Positions 19,559 through 28,636 of a stretch of DNA of 64,000 nucleotides are shown piece by piece (the stretch's first letter is position 1; each line of letters opens with the position of its first letter). The stretch comes from CAYLMG01 sp964493425. GTDB lineage: Bacteria; Planctomycetota; Phycisphaerae; Sedimentisphaerales; Anaerobacaceae. The translations under genes were made by a program, and so were the position numbers. The notes beneath the pieces were generated by a model. That model made no database searches. It saw nothing but the letters and a program-made list of their open reading frames with translations, and was not told the DNA's origin. The stretch spans positions 1 to 64,000 of the forward strand of contig CAZBMW010000008.1 in assembly GCA_964493425.1 (NCBI GenBank), written 5' to 3'.

Positions 19559-20035
19559 ATGCCTTTTTTGATTGATGGTTATAATCTGCTCTGGGCGATT
19601 CACAAGCTCGACGATGAATCGCAGTCGCTCACCGATGTGCAGATGTGCAGGATTGTCTCGGGATATCTGAAGCAAACGGGTGAGAGCGGCGAGATTGTTT
19701 TTGACGGAATAGGTCCGCCTGATAAAAGCGGCTTTGACAATATGGAAAATCTGGAGGTCTTCTTCACGGGAGCCGATGTCGATGCGGATTCTGTAATTGA
19801 GAATAAGATACGTGCGAACACCGCTCCGAGACGATTGACAGTAGTAAGCAGCGACCGCAGGGTCCGTGACGCTGCGCGGGCCAGAAAAGCGATTGCGTTA
19901 AAGTCGGAAAAGTTCTTCGAGCAGGTCAAAAGGCAGTTAAGAAAAAAGACATTTAAAATTGAGCCGCAGGCCAAACACGTGGGACTTAGTGAAGGCGAAA
20001 CCGAGCAGTGGCTGAAATTTTTCGAGATTGATTGA
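19559..20035 (+). CDS. YacP/Rae1-like NYN-domain protein (putative ribonuclease)
   Basis: The product has 158 residues. It begins with FLIDGYNLLW, the first acidic strand of the NYN/PIN nuclease fold, and continues with ADVDADSVIE and VVSSDRRVRDAARARKA (about 99-115), which carry the other conserved acidic residues. The family includes Bacillus Rae1 (YacP), a ribosome-associated endoribonuclease. The C-terminal tail is basic and then acidic. No ribosome site is obvious. The gene stands between pyrC and a sensor kinase, neither of which suggests a partner. The family is clear; the substrate is unknown. Confidence 0.8.
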   Translation: MPFLIDGYNLLWAIHKLDDESQSLTDVQMCRIVSGYLKQTGESGEIVFDGIGPPDKSGFDNMENLEVFFTGADVDADSVIENKIRANTAPRRLTVVSSDRRVRDAARARKAIALKSEKFFEQVKRQLRKKTFKIEPQAKHVGLSEGETEQWLKFFEID

Positions 20036-20105
20036 CGAAGCATACCCGGCTGTTGCTGAGCTCGATTCTGATAAAAGCCTGCTATAGACAGGAAGGGGAG
20101 GCAGT

Positions 20106-22778
20106 ATGATGTGGCCAAAATTTGTAAAACGCGAAGATAGATACAAGCTTGTGATAACCGCCGTCCTTTTGGCAATAGCTTCTATATTGGTGTGCTACTT
20201 TCATATAGTACTTAAAAAAGAAACTCATTATTCGCACTTTTTTTATATCCCGGTCGTTTTAGCATGCCTTTGGTGGAAATGGAAAGGTTTGATTGTAGCT
20301 GTTTTTTCATCCATATACCTGGTTGTTAATAATATCTTCATATTGGATGTAACAACCACTGAAGATTATCTTCATGCCGTAATGTTTATAGTTATCGGTC
20401 TGGCGGTTACCTTACTGAGCGAGCGTACTTCAGGTGCCCAGAAAGCACTTCGGGAAGGTGAAATGAGATTCCGCTCTCTGGTCGAGACCACCAGCGACTG
20501 GATCTGGGAGGTGGACGTTAACGGCATTTATACCTATGTCAGTCCAAAAGTCAAAGACCTGATAGGATTTGAGCCTGAAGAGGTCATTGGAAAAGCGGCT
20601 TTCGACCTTATGCCGCCTGATGAGGCAAAGCGGGTATCGCTTTTATTCGCCGATATTGTTAAATCCGGCAAACCGTTTGCCACCCTGGAAAACACTATTC
20701 TTGACAAAAATGGTCGAGCTGTGGTGGTTGAGACCAGCGGCGTGCCGATTATTGACGAGCGTGGAAATCTTCTGGGCTACAGGGGCATCGACCGTGACAT
20801 AACCGAACGCAAGCGCGCAGAAAAGGCACTGCACGATAGCGAAGAAATCTATCGTACCCTTGTGGAGAATATTGGTCTTGGCGTTACCCTGATAGGTGCT
20901 GACTACAGGGTAATTATGACCAATGCCACCCAGGGTCGCCTTTTTAAGAAGTCTCGGGATAAATTTGTAGGCGAATATTGCTTCCGAGAATTCGAGAAGC
21001 GCGATGCAGTTTGTTCACACTGTCCCGGCAAAAGGGCTATGACTACAGGACGCCCTGCAGAGGTAGAAACCGAGGGAGTGCGGGATGACGGCAGCCGTTT
21101 TCCAGTTTGTATTCGCGCCTTTCCGGTTTACGAGGCGGATGGTAAGATAAAGGGATTCATTGAGGTTGTGGAAGATGTCACCGAGCAGAAGAAAGCGATG
21201 CGTGCACTTGAAGAATCTGAAAAAAGGTACAAGATGCTCTTTGACAAGGCCGCTGAGGGGATAATAGTGGCAGATATTAAAACAAAAAGGTTTAGATATG
21301 CTAATCCTGCTATGTGCAGGATGCTTGGTTATTCCGAGCGGGAGCTGACGAATATAGGGGTGGCGGATGTACACCCTAAAGAGTCCCTGGAGCGTGTTTT
21401 TGGTGAATTTGAAGCTCAAGCTCGAGGTGAAAGGGTCCTGGCATCGGAGATTCCGTGTTTGCGTAAAGATGGCAAGATAATATATGCGGATATTAGTGCG
21501 ACGAATATGGTAATTGATGAAGTGAACTGTAATGTAGGCTTTTTTACGGATGTTACCGACAGGGTGCGAGCAGAAGAACAGCTTCGCCGGGCACGCGATG
21601 AGCTTGAAGAGCGTGTCGAGCAGCGGACGGCTGACCTTGCAAGAGTAAATGAAGATTTGTTAAATCAAATAAGCGAGCGGGAGATGGCAGAAAAAGCCTG
21701 CAGGGTTGCTGAGGAGCGATTCAGGCATATTTTTGAAAATGCTCTTGTCGGTATTTATAGAACTACTCCCGATGGCCGTATACTTATGGCGAATCCTGCA
21801 GTGATAAAGATGCTGGGCTATTCTTCGTTTGAACAGCTCGCTAAGATTAATCTTGAGAAGGAAGGTTTTGAGCCGACGTATCCACGTTCATTTTTTAAGG
21901 AGGAAATCGAAAAAGATGATTCGGTTCGCGGGCTTGAATATATCTGGATAAAGCGCGACGGGACCAGATTGTATGTACGCGAAAGCGCCGTAGCTGTGAG
22001 GGACAATGAGGGCAAAGTTGTTTATTACGAGGGTACTGTTGAAGATATCACCGAACGTAAAAAGGCCGAAGAGAAACTTATGGATTATCAAAAACAACTT
22101 CGTTCACTGGCACTGGAGCTGTCACTTTCAGAAGAGAAAGTGCGCAGGCAAATGGCAACCAGTGTACACGACCATCTGGGGCAGAATCTGGCAATTTCCA
22201 AAATCAAGCTGGACTCGCTGCAAAAATCGGTATCGTCGCCGGAGCTTATTGGGATGGTTGATGAAGTGCGGGATTTGCTCGGCCAGACGATAGAAAGTGC
22301 CCGTTCGTTGACTTTTGAATTGAGCCCGCCTGTTCTTTACGAGCTTGGTTTTGAAGCTGCTGTCGAATGGCTTGTCAGATATGTCAAAAAAAGAGACGGC
22401 CTTTCGGCGGAATTCAGAGACGACGGCAAAGACAAGCCGCTGAATGATAAGGTACGCGTTCTTCTTTTTCAGTCGGTTCGTGAATCACTGCATAATGTTA
22501 CCAAACATGCACATGCGAAAAAGGTGACGGTTTCAGTCTGTAGAGCAGATGATGAAATACAGGTTACCGTTGTGGATGATGGGATTGGCTTTGATGTTTC
22601 TAAAATTCGGTCAGGCGGCTTGGATGGCGGGGGATTCGGCTTGTTCAGCATAAGCGAAAGGCTTGAGAATGTCGGCGGCCGATTCAGCATCGAGTCAAAA
22701 CCCAGAGGCGGTACAAGGGTTTTTCTGGCTGCTCCGATAAGTAAAAAAAGAGGAAAGAAAAGGGGGAAAAAGAAATGA
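20106..22778 (+). CDS. Membrane-bound multi-PAS sensor histidine kinase (NarL-type partner)
   Basis: The product has 890 residues. About four membrane helices (roughly 15-105) precede four PAS domains at about 118-240, 245-365, 370-490 and 550-665, with a coiled coil before the last. The HisKA_3 dimerisation domain holds the phospho-acceptor motif HDHLGQ near residue 686. The ATPase domain (about 785-880) shows ESLHNVTKHA, VVDDGIGFD and GGFGLFSISER. PAS2 has a Cys-rich segment (EYCFREFE...VCSHCPG) that might hold a metal or act in redox sensing. A strong AGGAAGGGGAGG ribosome site precedes the ATG. It overlaps its response regulator by 4 bp. The signal is unknown. Confidence 0.93.
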   Translation: MMWPKFVKREDRYKLVITAVLLAIASILVCYFHIVLKKETHYSHFFYIPVVLACLWWKWKGLIVAVFSSIYLVVNNIFILDVTTTEDYLHAVMFIVIGLAVTLLSERTSGAQKALREGEMRFRSLVETTSDWIWEVDVNGIYTYVSPKVKDLIGFEPEEVIGKAAFDLMPPDEAKRVSLLFADIVKSGKPFATLENTILDKNGRAVVVETSGVPIIDERGNLLGYRGIDRDITERKRAEKALHDSEEIYRTLVENIGLGVTLIGADYRVIMTNATQGRLFKKSRDKFVGEYCFREFEKRDAVCSHCPGKRAMTTGRPAEVETEGVRDDGSRFPVCIRAFPVYEADGKIKGFIEVVEDVTEQKKAMRALEESEKRYKMLFDKAAEGIIVADIKTKRFRYANPAMCRMLGYSERELTNIGVADVHPKESLERVFGEFEAQARGERVLASEIPCLRKDGKIIYADISATNMVIDEVNCNVGFFTDVTDRVRAEEQLRRARDELEERVEQRTADLARVNEDLLNQISEREMAEKACRVAEERFRHIFENALVGIYRTTPDGRILMANPAVIKMLGYSSFEQLAKINLEKEGFEPTYPRSFFKEEIEKDDSVRGLEYIWIKRDGTRLYVRESAVAVRDNEGKVVYYEGTVEDITERKKAEEKLMDYQKQLRSLALELSLSEEKVRRQMATSVHDHLGQNLAISKIKLDSLQKSVSSPELIGMVDEVRDLLGQTIESARSLTFELSPPVLYELGFEAAVEWLVRYVKKRDGLSAEFRDDGKDKPLNDKVRVLLFQSVRESLHNVTKHAHAKKVTVSVCRADDEIQVTVVDDGIGFDVSKIRSGGLDGGGFGLFSISERLENVGGRFSIESKPRGGTRVFLAAPISKKRGKKRGKKK

Positions 22779-23431
22779 AAAAAATAAAAATCTTATTGGC
22801 TGATGACCATAGAATTACAAGACAGGGCCTGCGCCTGCTGCTGGAAAAGGAGTCTGACATGGAAGTGGTGGCCGAAGCTGACCAGGGTAGAACCGCAGTT
22901 CAGCTTACCGCCGAGCTGTCGCCCAATGTGGTTATTATGGATGTAAGCATGCCCGATTTGAATGGTATGGAGGCGACAAGGCAGATCGTCGGCAGAACCG
23001 AAAATGTAAAAGTAATTGCCCTTTCAATGCACTCGGACACCTTGTTTGTTACGGAGATGCTCAAAAGCGGCGTCAGCGGTTATCTTCTGAAAGACTGTGC
23101 TTTTGAAGAGCTGGCAAGCGCAATCCGCTCGGTTGTTTCGGGCAAAACATACCTTAGCCCCAGCATCTCGGACGTGGTCGTTAACGGATATTTGCATCGC
23201 CTATCGAAGGCAGAAGCTGCAAGCTCGAATATTCTCTCCGACAGAGAGCGTGAGGTGCTCCAGATGATAGCGGAAGGAAAAACAACAAAGCAAATCGCAT
23301 TAAAGCTTCACATCAGCGTCAAAACGGTCGAGACGCATCGCAGGAAGATAATGAGTAAGCTCAATGTCTTCAGCGTGGCAGAGCTTACAAAATACGCTAT
23401 CCGCAAGGGTCTGACATCGCTCGAAACATAA
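22775..23431 (+). CDS. NarL/LuxR-family response regulator
   Basis: The product has 218 residues. The receiver domain starts with LLADDH and has the phospho-acceptor Asp56 in VVIMDVSMP. The C-terminal LuxR-type helix-turn-helix runs through LSDREREVLQMIAEG and KTVETHRRKIMSKL. It starts inside the stop of the kinase (ATGA overlap), so the two are translationally coupled and form a two-component pair. It would bind DNA as a dimer after phosphorylation. Targets cannot be told from the window; nothing adjacent is an obvious regulon member. Confidence 0.95.
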   Translation: MKKIKILLADDHRITRQGLRLLLEKESDMEVVAEADQGRTAVQLTAELSPNVVIMDVSMPDLNGMEATRQIVGRTENVKVIALSMHSDTLFVTEMLKSGVSGYLLKDCAFEELASAIRSVVSGKTYLSPSISDVVVNGYLHRLSKAEAASSNILSDREREVLQMIAEGKTTKQIALKLHISVKTVETHRRKIMSKLNVFSVAELTKYAIRKGLTSLET

Positions 23432-23895
23432 GTTCTTCGGTGTTTATAGCGTTTTTGGGTGTTGGAATATTCCTATTCTGGCCTTCTAAGGTATTTTTAC
23501 CACCACAATGGGGAAAAGCCTGATAAAGAACTCCCTATGAAAATTCATATAATAGTTTTAGGAATTGTTAGTAATAGATGTACAGAATGAGTGACACCTG
23601 AATTGAAATTTTCATACTAAAGCTTGAAAATTTAAGTGATTTACTGTTTACTATGATGTGGAGCATCGACTGAGCGTTCTTCTGTGAGGCTTTGGGTGTG
23701 GGCGCTCTCAGTGAACCTTGGTTTGATGCTCCGTCTTTTTTCAAAGTTGCGTTTTGCCTCGCCGAGGGAAAGAATTTTTTCGTGCTTAATTTTTGTATTT
23801 GTGTTGAGCAAACACGGAAAAAGAGGGGGCGAGGAGGGTGAGGAAGCGAAAATCACATCAGCAGAGGGCTCATCTGGCGGCCGGCTGCTGAAAGC
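23432..23895. other. Intergenic region between response regulator and asnS
   Basis: Two overlapping ORFs of 71 and 73 codons on opposite strands show no recognisable protein and look spurious. The notable content is a long imperfect hairpin at 23660-23732 followed by a T-run. No terminator was identified immediately after the response regulator. Confidence 0.5.
23660..23740 (+). ncRNA. Possible structured RNA or terminator-like hairpin
   Basis: Outer arms ggagcatc (23660-23667) / gatgctcc (23725-23732) and inner arms actgagcg (23669-23676) / cgctctcagt (23703-23712, 2-nt bulge) form a long stem. It is followed by gtcttttttc. It could be a small RNA 3' end, a distal terminator of the two-component operon, or a decayed mobile element. 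Confidence 0.3.
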
Positions 23896-25407
23896 CTATA
23901 TGTAGACTTTGTCCATCATTCTCGGGAACGGGATGCACTGGCGGATGTGTTTTTCGCCGGTAATCCAGGCGACGGTCCTTTCGACTCCGAGTCCGAAACC
24001 GCCGTGGGGTACCGAGCCGAACTTGCGCAAATCCAGATACCAGCTGTAATTTTCAGCCTGCAAATCATTTTCCTTGATTCGCTGTAAAAGCGTATCGTAG
24101 TCATCCTCCCTGACCGAGCCGCCTATGATTTCACCAAAACCTTCCGGGGCGAGCAGGTCGAAATTTAGAACAACTTTTGGATTGGTCCTATCGATTTTCA
24201 TATAAAATGCCTTGGCCTGCTTCGGATAGCAGGTTACAAAAACCGGCTTGTCGTGCATTTGCGAAATAATCGTCTCGTCCGAACCGCCCAGGTCCTTGCC
24301 CCAGACAAAATCTGCTGCTAGTCTGGCGTGCTTGGGATTATTTTCTATCTTTGTGTTCACCTCGCCAAGGGCCGAGTGCAGCTCTATTAATTCTGCTGCG
24401 TTTTTCTCCTTTTGCCATTGTTTGATATTGGCCTTTTGCTGCTGCTCAAGCTCGGCAATCCTCGATTCGATTTTCTCTTTTTGGTTTTTAAACTGCTCCA
24501 GTTGTTCTGCCAGGAAGTTTTTAGTCCTTTCTGAGGTCAGGATATCTACAGCCTCTGTGTAAGTAAGTCGGTAAAAGGGCGGTGCTATCTTTTCAAGCGA
24601 CTTTATGTCGGCACCTAAATTCTCGAGTTCGACTCTGTTCTTTTCCAGTACATCGGCTACTAAAAAAGAAACGAAACTTTCAGCTAATTCCAGAAGTCCG
24701 TCAAGCTCGATAAAGGCAACTTCCGGTTCGACCATCCAGAACTCGGTGAGGTGTCTTCTGGTCTTGCTTTTTTCCGCTCTGAATGTCGGCCCGAAGCAAT
24801 AGACCTTGCCGAAGCTCATCGCCGCAGATTCGAGATGCAACTGGCCTGTCTGTGTTAAAAACATCGTGCTGCCGAAATAATCGACCTCGAAAAGGCTCTG
24901 CTGGTCTTCGCCGGCCATTGACATCAGTATCGGTGTATCAATCAGAATAAAACCGTTGTCGTTGAAGAATCTTCTGATTGCGTCGATAACTGTATGCCGA
25001 ATTTTGCCGATGCACCAAGGCCGAATCGAGCGAAAGTGCAGGTGACGATGTTTCATCAGAAAATCCGTGCCGTGCGATTTCGGTGTAATTGGATAATCGC
25101 TTGCTGCGTGGATAATTTTTGCGTCGCTGACTGCCATTTCGTACCCGCCGACGCTTCTTTCATCTTTGCGAACAGCTCCTGTTACCATCAGTGACGATTC
25201 CTGGCTGAGATGTCTTAAAGCATTGAAAAGCTCATCGCTGACTCTGGCTTTTTCAACGATGCATTGGCAGAGTCCCGTACCGTCACGAATAATTAAAAAC
25301 AACAATTTACCGCTGGAGCGGCTGTTATAGAGCCAGCCTGAAATCGTTACCTTTTTATCGACATTGTTCTTCAAATCCACAATAAAGGTTCTGCTTTCTT
25401 CTGCCAT
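23896..25407 (-). CDS. asnS: Asparaginyl-tRNA synthetase with a coiled-coil insertion
   Basis: Charges tRNA-Asn in the cytoplasm. The 503-residue product has the N-terminal OB fold (about 18-105), class II motif 2 FRAEKSKTRRHLTEFWMVEP (209-228; TEFWMVEPE distinguishes AsnRS from AspRS) and motif 3 GGFGLGVERTVAWITG. An extra segment at about 292-366 is rich in E, K, Q and N and is predicted to form a coiled coil. It sits between the TYTEAVDIL strand and DLGGSDET, where common AsnRS has only a short loop. It lies 26 bp after glyS on the same strand. An asnA gene elsewhere in the window supplies asparagine. Confidence 0.94.
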   Translation of the reverse strand: MAEESRTFIVDLKNNVDKKVTISGWLYNSRSSGKLLFLIIRDGTGLCQCIVEKARVSDELFNALRHLSQESSLMVTGAVRKDERSVGGYEMAVSDAKIIHAASDYPITPKSHGTDFLMKHRHLHFRSIRPWCIGKIRHTVIDAIRRFFNDNGFILIDTPILMSMAGEDQQSLFEVDYFGSTMFLTQTGQLHLESAAMSFGKVYCFGPTFRAEKSKTRRHLTEFWMVEPEVAFIELDGLLELAESFVSFLVADVLEKNRVELENLGADIKSLEKIAPPFYRLTYTEAVDILTSERTKNFLAEQLEQFKNQKEKIESRIAELEQQQKANIKQWQKEKNAAELIELHSALGEVNTKIENNPKHARLAADFVWGKDLGGSDETIISQMHDKPVFVTCYPKQAKAFYMKIDRTNPKVVLNFDLLAPEGFGEIIGGSVREDDYDTLLQRIKENDLQAENYSWYLDLRKFGSVPHGGFGLGVERTVAWITGEKHIRQCIPFPRMMDKVYI

Positions 25408-25433
25408 CAGTTCTCGTACTCCGTTCGTATTTT

Positions 25434-26912
25434 TTATATCTCCAGCCTGTCCTGCAGGTGCTCTTTAAGCTTATCCGTCGATACCCTGACCTGCTCCATA
25501 GAATCACGTTCGCGGACGGTTACGGTATTGTCCTCGGTTGTCTGGCCGTCAACGGTAACGCAGAAGGGCGTGCCGGCCTCGTCTTGTCTGCGGTAGCGCC
25601 TGCCAACGGCACCTTTTTCGTCATAGAAGCAGTGAAAATATTTCTTCAAATCGTCGTAAATCTTTTGCGCTATTTCCGGCATACCATCTTTTTTCACAAG
25701 CGGGAAAATCCCGACCTTTATCGGTGCAAGGGCGGGGTGAAATCTTAGTAAGTTTCGCGTCTCGCCGCGTACTTCTTCCTCGTCATAGGCATCGACGAGA
25801 AAGGCAAGTGCGCTTCTGTCAACGCCTGCAGACGGTTCTATAACGTACGGAATAAACCTTTTCTTCGCCTGGTCGTCAAAATATGACAAAGGCCCCTTGC
25901 TGTAATCTTCAGCCTCACCTTTCAGTTCGATTTTGGAAAGGTCACCGCTATTTTCGAACCAGTCATTTAATGTTCTCATTCCTCGCTGATGCTGACGCAA
26001 ATCATAATCGGTTCGGTTGGCGATGCCTTCGAGCTCCTGCCAGTCACCCGAGCCGAATGGAAATTTATACTCGACATCGACGCAGGCCTTCGCATAATGG
26101 GCTAATTCATCCGCATCGTGATTGCGAAACCGCAGGTTCTCTTTTTTAATACCCAAATTTAGATACCAGTTGAAACGTGCCTCTTTCCAGTGTTCGTACC
26201 ATTCATCATCGGTTCCCGGCTCGCAGAAAAACTCTATTTCAGCCTGCTCGAACTCACGTGTTCTGAAGATAAAGGCCTTTGTTGTTACCTCGTTGCGAAA
26301 GCTCTTGCCGATTTGTGCGATGCCGAAGGGGATTTTAACGCGTGTGGTATCGAGTACATTTTTGAAGTTTGCGAAGATTCCCTGTGCCGTTTCAGGCCGA
26401 AGGTAGAGCGTCATCGAGTCATCGACGTTGGCACCCATTTGCGTCTCGAACATCAGCTTAAATGGCATCGGCTCGGTAAATTGGCCCACAGAACTACAAT
26501 TCGGGCACACCTTATTTGTTAAATCGTATTGTTTCGACTGGGCTGTATCGATTGCGATGTGTTCGGTGTGCTCGTCTTCGCTTGCGTCCGCTGATTCTTT
26601 CAGATGGTCTACTCTGCTTCTCGTATTGCACTTTTTGCATTCAGCTATAAGGTCGGCGAATTTGTCTGTGTGTCCCGATGCCTTCCATACTAATGGATGC
26701 ATAAGTATAGAGCAGTCCAGCCCGACGATGTCGTCGCGCATCTGCACGACCGACTTCCACCAGGCCTTTTTCACATTGTTTTTAAGCTCTACTCCTAAGG
26801 GCCCATAGTCGTAACAGCTCGCAAGCCCGCCGTATATATCACTCGATTGAAAAATAAAGCCCCTTCGGCGACACAGCGATACAATATCATCCAGCTTTGC
26901 CAGTTTTGACAT
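25434..26912 (-). CDS. glyS: Glycyl-tRNA synthetase, alpha2 type
   Basis: Charges tRNA-Gly. The 492 residues fit the single-chain dimeric class IIa enzyme, not the alpha/beta tetramer. Signatures include SSDIYGGLASCYDYGPLG near the N-terminus, RPETAQGIFANF, FRNEVTT with REFEQAEIEFF, and the late VIEPSAGVDR. A Cys-rich segment (CKKC and CPNC) marks the zinc-binding insertion. It is first of a likely glyS-asnS operon, with a promoter upstream that is divergent to lepB. Confidence 0.96.
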   Translation of the reverse strand: MSKLAKLDDIVSLCRRRGFIFQSSDIYGGLASCYDYGPLGVELKNNVKKAWWKSVVQMRDDIVGLDCSILMHPLVWKASGHTDKFADLIAECKKCNTRSRVDHLKESADASEDEHTEHIAIDTAQSKQYDLTNKVCPNCSSVGQFTEPMPFKLMFETQMGANVDDSMTLYLRPETAQGIFANFKNVLDTTRVKIPFGIAQIGKSFRNEVTTKAFIFRTREFEQAEIEFFCEPGTDDEWYEHWKEARFNWYLNLGIKKENLRFRNHDADELAHYAKACVDVEYKFPFGSGDWQELEGIANRTDYDLRQHQRGMRTLNDWFENSGDLSKIELKGEAEDYSKGPLSYFDDQAKKRFIPYVIEPSAGVDRSALAFLVDAYDEEEVRGETRNLLRFHPALAPIKVGIFPLVKKDGMPEIAQKIYDDLKKYFHCFYDEKGAVGRRYRRQDEAGTPFCVTVDGQTTEDNTVTVRERDSMEQVRVSTDKLKEHLQDRLEI

Positions 26913-26944
26913 ATTAATTTCTCCATAAAAAACAAGTTTGTGAT

Positions 26945-26972
26945 ATTATAAACGAACGTAAATAAATTACAA
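26945..26972 (-). promoter_or_regulatory. Candidate promoter for glyS-asnS
   Basis: On the minus strand: TTGTAA (26967-26972), 16-nt spacer, TATAAT (26945-26950). It lies back to back with the lepB promoter element. Confidence 0.5.
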
Positions 26973-26987
26973 GAAGTGAACATTTAC

Positions 26988-26996
26988 TGGTATAAT
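26988..26996 (+). promoter_or_regulatory. Extended -10 element for lepB
   Basis: TGG followed by TATAAT (26991-26996), 50 bp before the lepB start. No clear -35 is visible. Confidence 0.5.
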
Positions 26997-27045
26997 TCGT
27001 AAATAAACTAATCTTTCAGCCGATAACTAATAATGGGAGCGAAAA

Positions 27046-27747
27046 ATGGACAAACGAAAAATCAAAAAGTTTCTGCTGCGGTGCTGGAAAAACTGGCGGC
27101 TGACAATTTTTATTATTGTCTTTGTCATAATACCCGTCAAATCCAGCCTCGCAGACTGGAACTGGGTGCCGACCGGCTCTATGAAGCCGACGATTCTCGA
27201 AGGTGACCTCGTCTTTGTAAACAAGGCAGCGTACGATTTGAGAATTCCCTTGACTATGCACCGCCTTGCAAAATGGTCTAACCCTGCAAGAGGTGATATT
27301 GTTATCTGTTTTTCGCCTGACGACGGGACCAGGCTGGTCAAGAGAATTATCGCCTGCCCGAATGACACTGTCGAGATGAGGAACAATATTCTGTTCTTAA
27401 ACGGCGAGGAGCTTGATTATTCCGAAATCGACCCTGCGTACCTCAATTTTTTCTCCGACGGGCAGAAAAAGAGATTGATTCTGGCAGAAGAAGATCTAGA
27501 TGGAGTAATGCATCCTGTAATGAGTATTCCCTCGATAAGAGCGAAGCGCAGCTTCCCCTGCGTAACTGTACCTGAGAATTGTTATTTTGTTATGGGTGAC
27601 AACAGGGACCTTAGCAGGGATTCGAGGATTTTCGGCTTCGTCCACCGAAATCAGATTGTTGGAAAGGCTAAAGGTATCATCATATCGTTTGATATTAAAG
27701 GAAATTACCTTCCTCGTCTTAAGAGGTTCTTTAGTTCAATACAATAA
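27046..27747 (+). CDS. lepB: Signal peptidase I
   Basis: Cleaves signal peptides of exported proteins at the outer face of the membrane. The 233-residue product has one N-terminal membrane helix (about 18-35). The Ser/Lys dyad is Ser45 in PTGSMKPTI and Lys99 in RLVKRIIACPND, and box E reads GDNRDLSRDSR near residue 183. A GGGAGCG ribosome site precedes the ATG. It would process the many secreted proteins encoded in this window. It converges on the next gene with only 2 bp between the stops. Confidence 0.95.
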   Translation: MDKRKIKKFLLRCWKNWRLTIFIIVFVIIPVKSSLADWNWVPTGSMKPTILEGDLVFVNKAAYDLRIPLTMHRLAKWSNPARGDIVICFSPDDGTRLVKRIIACPNDTVEMRNNILFLNGEELDYSEIDPAYLNFFSDGQKKRLILAEEDLDGVMHPVMSIPSIRAKRSFPCVTVPENCYFVMGDNRDLSRDSRIFGFVHRNQIVGKAKGIIISFDIKGNYLPRLKRFFSSIQ

Positions 27748-27749
27748 TC

Positions 27750-28496
27750 TTATTCGACAAAAACCCTGGCATCAGGATTAAAAGGGTTGGTTCTCACCGC
27801 AAGCGAAAACAGATACGGATAGTTATTCTTCAAATGCTCCATATACCCAAGCCATTCTCGCACTATCAGCCGGTATGCCCTCGTAATGTCACCTGATAGA
27901 TGCTTGAAATCTGTCTCAGGCAATTCTTTGACGCCCGGCCTGTGGCAAAGCTCCTCGGTAAGATGGAATATTGCCCAGAGCATCTCCGTAAATGATTCGT
28001 GCTCTAACAGGTTGGGATTTTCCAGAAGTGCAAGAAGAAAAAGCCTTTTTTCCCTGGCAAAATTTCTTAGCTCTTCCAGGTCGCCTTTTCTGCTGTCGAC
28101 TTCGTAATTATGTTTTCTAAGCGACTCTTCCACCTGGTCGAATTTCTCCTCTGTCCAACTGTCATTTATCCTCAACTGCTCGGTGAGCTTCTCTGCCGCA
28201 GGGTCAAATGTTATAAACAGACTTAATAGCTCTGTCCCCGCTTCGCTGAAAAAGGCTCCGATTACCATATTCAGCTTTTTCAGCATAGACCGCTTTTCGC
28301 GCTCACTTAGTACCTGGTGAATTATCAATGTCACTAACAAAACCTCGACGAACACAAAGGCTACGTCCCCGACTAAATATATGAATATGTGGTGAACATC
28401 GCGAAAAATTGCGTAATGAAGTACATAAAATAACACCGAAAGCAGCAGCAGAAACACTCCCAGCGCTATTCTTTGTTTATAGCTGCTTTTTTTCAT
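27750..28496 (-). CDS. Hypothetical membrane protein with helical cytoplasmic domain
   Basis: Not recognised. The product has 248 residues: two N-terminal membrane helices (about 9-28 and 38-60) followed by a mostly helical, charged domain of about 185 residues. The sequence contains HLTEELCHRPG and REWLGYMEHLKNNYPYLF, which look conserved-type but match no family I can name. It stands alone, convergent with lepB and divergent from the AEC transporter. Composition and a clean start (MKKSSYKQR) argue that it is a real gene. Confidence 0.7.
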   Translation of the reverse strand: MKKSSYKQRIALGVFLLLLSVLFYVLHYAIFRDVHHIFIYLVGDVAFVFVEVLLVTLIIHQVLSEREKRSMLKKLNMVIGAFFSEAGTELLSLFITFDPAAEKLTEQLRINDSWTEEKFDQVEESLRKHNYEVDSRKGDLEELRNFAREKRLFLLALLENPNLLEHESFTEMLWAIFHLTEELCHRPGVKELPETDFKHLSGDITRAYRLIVREWLGYMEHLKNNYPYLFSLAVRTNPFNPDARVFVE

Positions 28497-28636
28497 TTCT
28501 TGCTCCTGAAAAATTCATCTCTTAAATATGTAGGATAATAACAGCGGTAACCGGCAATTTCAATAGGCCAATTGTTAGCTTCGGTGTATCCTGGAATTTC
28601 TTTGACTTGCCTTGCGCTTTTCCTAAAATCTCTCCT

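Noticed and set aside
23641..23905. Overlapping small ORFs (71 codons minus, 73 codons plus)
   Set aside because: No family resemblance, opposite strands, no clear ribosome site, and they overlap a strong hairpin.
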